Below, piece by piece: positions 61,359 through 64,000 of a stretch of DNA of 64,000 nt. The notes under the pieces were generated by a model, which saw only the letters and a program-made list of their open reading frames with translations, was not told the DNA's origin and searched no databases. How positions within the stretch are numbered: the first letter of the stretch is position 1; each line of letters opens with the position of its first letter. The stretch is from positions 5,505,830-5,569,829 of the forward strand of contig OZ023217.1 of the NCBI GenBank assembly GCA_963995525.1. Reading direction: 5' to 3'. The translations under genes were made by a program, and so were the position numbers. This DNA is from Escarpia spicata. Taxonomy: Eukaryota; Annelida; Polychaeta; Sabellida; Siboglinidae.

Positions 61359-62160
61359 GGGGAGAAATGGGAGAGAGGGAGGGGAGTGAAACAGGGAGAA
61401 ATGGGGGAGAGGGAGAGAGAGTGAGACAGAGAGACATGGGAAGAGGGGGAGTGAGACAGGGAGAAATGGGGGGAGATGGAGGGAGAGTGTGACAGGGAGA
61501 AATGGGGAGAGGGAGGGAGAGTGAGACAGGGAGAAATGGGGGAGAGGGAGGGAGGGAGAGTGAGACAGGGAGAGACGGGGAGAGGGAGGGTGAGGGAGGG
61601 TGAGTGAGACAAAGAGAGACGGGGGGAGGGAGGGAGAGTGAGACAGGGAGAGACGGGGGAGAGGGAGGGAGAGAGAGACAGGGGAGAGGGGGAGGGAGAG
61701 GGAGAGGGAGGGAGAGGGAGAGGGAGAGGGAGGGAGAGGGAGGGAGAGGGAGAGGGAGAGGGAGGGAGAGGGAGGGAGAGGGAGGGAGAGGGAGGGAGAG
61801 GGAGGGAGAGGGAGACAGAGAGAGACGGGGGAGAGGGAGGGAGAATGAGACAGGGAGAGACGGGGGAGAGGGAGGGAGAGAGAGACAGAGAGAGACGGGG
61901 GAGAGGGAGGGAGAGAGAGACAGAGAGAGACGGGGGAGAGGGAGGGAGAGAGAGACGGGGGAGAGGGAGGGAGAGAGAGACAGAGAGAGACGGGGGAGAG
62001 GGAGGGAGAGAGAGACAGAGAGAGACGGGGGAGAGGGAGTGTGAGTGAGACAGGGAGAGAGACGAGGGAGAGGGAGGGAGAGAGAGACAGAGAGAGACGG
62101 GGAGAGGGAGGGAGAGAGAGACAGAGAGAGAGAGAGACGGGGGAGAGGGAGGGAGTGTGA
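61358..62160. repeat. Purine-rich minisatellite, second block
   Basis: Continues the unit of the 60.65-kb block after the duplicate, then shifts to GAGAGGGAGGGAGAGAGAGA and a GGGAGAGGGAGGGAGA core (61680-61810). Minus frames give LSLPPSPPSLPVS-type reading and are not genes. Confidence 0.93.
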
Positions 62161-62169
62161 GGAAAGAAG

Positions 62170-62570
62170 ATGCAGATTCAAATTGCCAAAGATTGTGTAA
62201 AATGCTAAATCTGAACACCAACACGTGCGTAGAGTAATACACCGACAGGTGCGCCCCTATAATGCGCCACACATTTAACCCAGAAAATCGCAAGCCATTT
62301 CTAATTCTTTACATTTCGCTCGTCGGATATAAAGTTCCCACTGAACGTACATAACGTGTTCGTCATTGGCCTGTTGTTTAACCAGCCATTCCATGCTGCG
62401 TCAAGGTTTTTCTGATCGTATTACCAGAGATAATTATTATACAATACATTAATTTTTATGTCGTTTTTTTTAAACGACACATATTTAACACTGAAGAACT
62501 GTTTGATCAAGTTAGTTTTAAAAAGCGTTGTATTTCATTATTCAAATGCGCAGTAATGCTTAGCGATTAT
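62170..62570. other. Unassigned unique sequence
   Basis: No supported feature. Confidence 0.4.
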
Positions 62571-62576
62571 ACTAAG

Positions 62577-62690
62577 TATGGAGGGGGAGGGAGGGAGGGA
62601 AAGTGAGACAGGGAGAGATGGGGGAGAGTGAGACAGGGAGAGATGGGGGAGAAAGAGGGAGAGTAAGAAAGGGAGAGATGGGGGAGATAT
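62577..62690. repeat. Detached purine-minisatellite patch
   Basis: Three to four units of GTGAGACAGGGAGAGATGGG, the same family as 61358-62160 but separated by about 410 bp of unique DNA. Confidence 0.88.
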
Positions 62691-62699
62691 CGGACATCG

Positions 62700-64000
62700 A
62701 CGTTCTGGGATGATACCTAATTACAGGTAAGTGTTGGTCATATAGACGAAGCCTAGCACAGGCGCTCAGTGCGCAGGAAGCACTGTGACAATAAACCAGG
62801 ACGGCAGGCAAATTAAATTTAAAAAAAAACCTTTGAAAACATGCATTTTACATAACAAATTTCGTTTTTTCACTGTCCTCATTAACGAAGTCTATGCTCA
62901 TGCAACGGCTCACGCGAGTGCAGAGAATGACATCGTTCTTTTTTTTGTGACGGTCTTTTGTACAATTGTCGCTGCCAACATGTTCGGCGTCATGCATGGG
63001 TGTACTCGCATGCTATTACATAATGTCTTATCTGGCAATGCATCTGAAGGTTTGCTAAAGCAATCTCATTTCCCAGAAATGTGATTCATGCATATTCTTA
63101 GTAGAATAAGCTAGGTTCCGCAGACTATTTCTTAATAGGTGTCGAACAATTTGCGTCCAGTTATCTCCTGCGGGCCAAAGCTTTTAACTAAAGTAAGACA
63201 ACAAATTCGCAATTATCCGGTTCGTCGTATGGAATTCCGATTCGCAAGATCAAGTGGTGCTAAAAATACCACTCACCCATTTCTGCATTGGCTAAAACAA
63301 CGCTGAAACTCGGCAAATTTGCAGTCTGACTTTCTCCTGCAAAACGGCTTTGTCCACTACAGGTGATAGTGCCAACTTCGACAATGTCAGGTTAAGGTGT
63401 AAACGGACTAGCAAATTAGCAGCACTGTCAGATCACTGAATGCGGCCGGTCTGTATCTTGTCCAGCAAGCCGACAAAAAAGCCGATTTTTTTATACATTT
63501 ATAATAGTTAGCGTTGATCTTGCGGGCCTGCCTGAAACCGTCCGCGTGACAAATTTGGCCCAGGGGCTTGGGTTTGCGGAACACTGAAACTAGCATGTTC
63601 CCATAGAATTAAACTTCCTGTTGGTATGCAGAAATGAAGACGTCTGCCAGGATATCAATTGCAATACGCCTTGAATGGCACAAAGAACCGGAAGGAGACA
63701 GCACTCGACCTATACATTTATAATAACGTGTCTTTACCATATAGGGCCGTATAGCAAGGAACAACCATCTGCGTATTTTTGAAGGATTTATTTCGACAAA
63801 GATCGTATTTTTCGAACTCTGATTTTTACACGTTTCTTACGTAGTTCTCCGTTTCTGCTTAACGTATCGGATGTACAATTGTACGTAGTCGGTCGCCACT
63901 CTCTCCTCCCCCTCCCGTGACAGAACTTTATTATTTTAGCGGCGTGGATACGTTTACACACAAAAATATAGCAAATATCTCACAATGACGGGATCCAGTT
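62700..64000. other. Unassigned unique sequence
   Basis: A 99-codon plus frame (62785-63084) and a 62-codon minus frame (63408-63596) are unrecognised. No splice pattern or RNA gene supported. Confidence 0.4.

Noticed and set aside
62785..63084. 99-codon plus frame with a hydrophobic stretch
   Set aside because: Could be chance; no homology or regulatory context.

Overview
The window is eukaryotic nuclear DNA: split genes with GT-AG introns, non-LTR retrotransposon and SINE remnants, and very abundant micro- and minisatellites. Protein sequence and repeat style suggest a lophotrochozoan, most likely a mollusc (inference; no species-level evidence). Three conserved genes can be reconstructed exon by exon, and all lie in the left 30 kb.

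(1) Minus strand, running off the left edge: UFC1, the E2-like conjugating enzyme for UFM1. Its first three coding exons are present; the exon with the catalytic cysteine lies outside. (2) Minus strand, 3.8-14.1 kb: a TBRG1 (NIAM) orthologue of ten visible coding exons with FYRN and FYRC domains. All exon phases agree, and the protein carries an N-terminal HARE-HTH-like module. (3) Plus strand, 16.65-29.4 kb: a CCDC15 orthologue of eleven coding exons, 464 residues, phases consistent throughout. TBRG1 and CCDC15 are divergent, about 2.5 kb apart. As I recall, both map to human 11q24, so the pairing may be ancient.

The introns carry large arrays. A 3.1-kb GT-rich satellite with 1.1-kb higher-order duplication interrupts TBRG1 between its FYRC exons. 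A 55-bp minisatellite with a 330-bp higher-order period sits just before exon 6 of CCDC15. CCDC15 intron 1 holds a 205-bp inverted repeat enclosing hAT-like and reverse-transcriptase fragments.

From 30 to 64 kb I find no gene I can name. The region holds LINE and SINE remnants, minisatellites of 35 bp (34.7-35.6 kb) and 16 bp (38.7-40.1 kb), tandem duplications, and long GT, GA and purine-rich tracts. Its most interesting item is a 2.2-kb DNA transposon at 40360-42561 with perfect 31-bp terminal inverted repeats, a TATT target duplication, subterminal repeats and a decayed internal ORF. Two possible unrecognised exons are listed with low confidence. Most long open frames here are by-products of stop-free simple repeats and are not annotated as genes.
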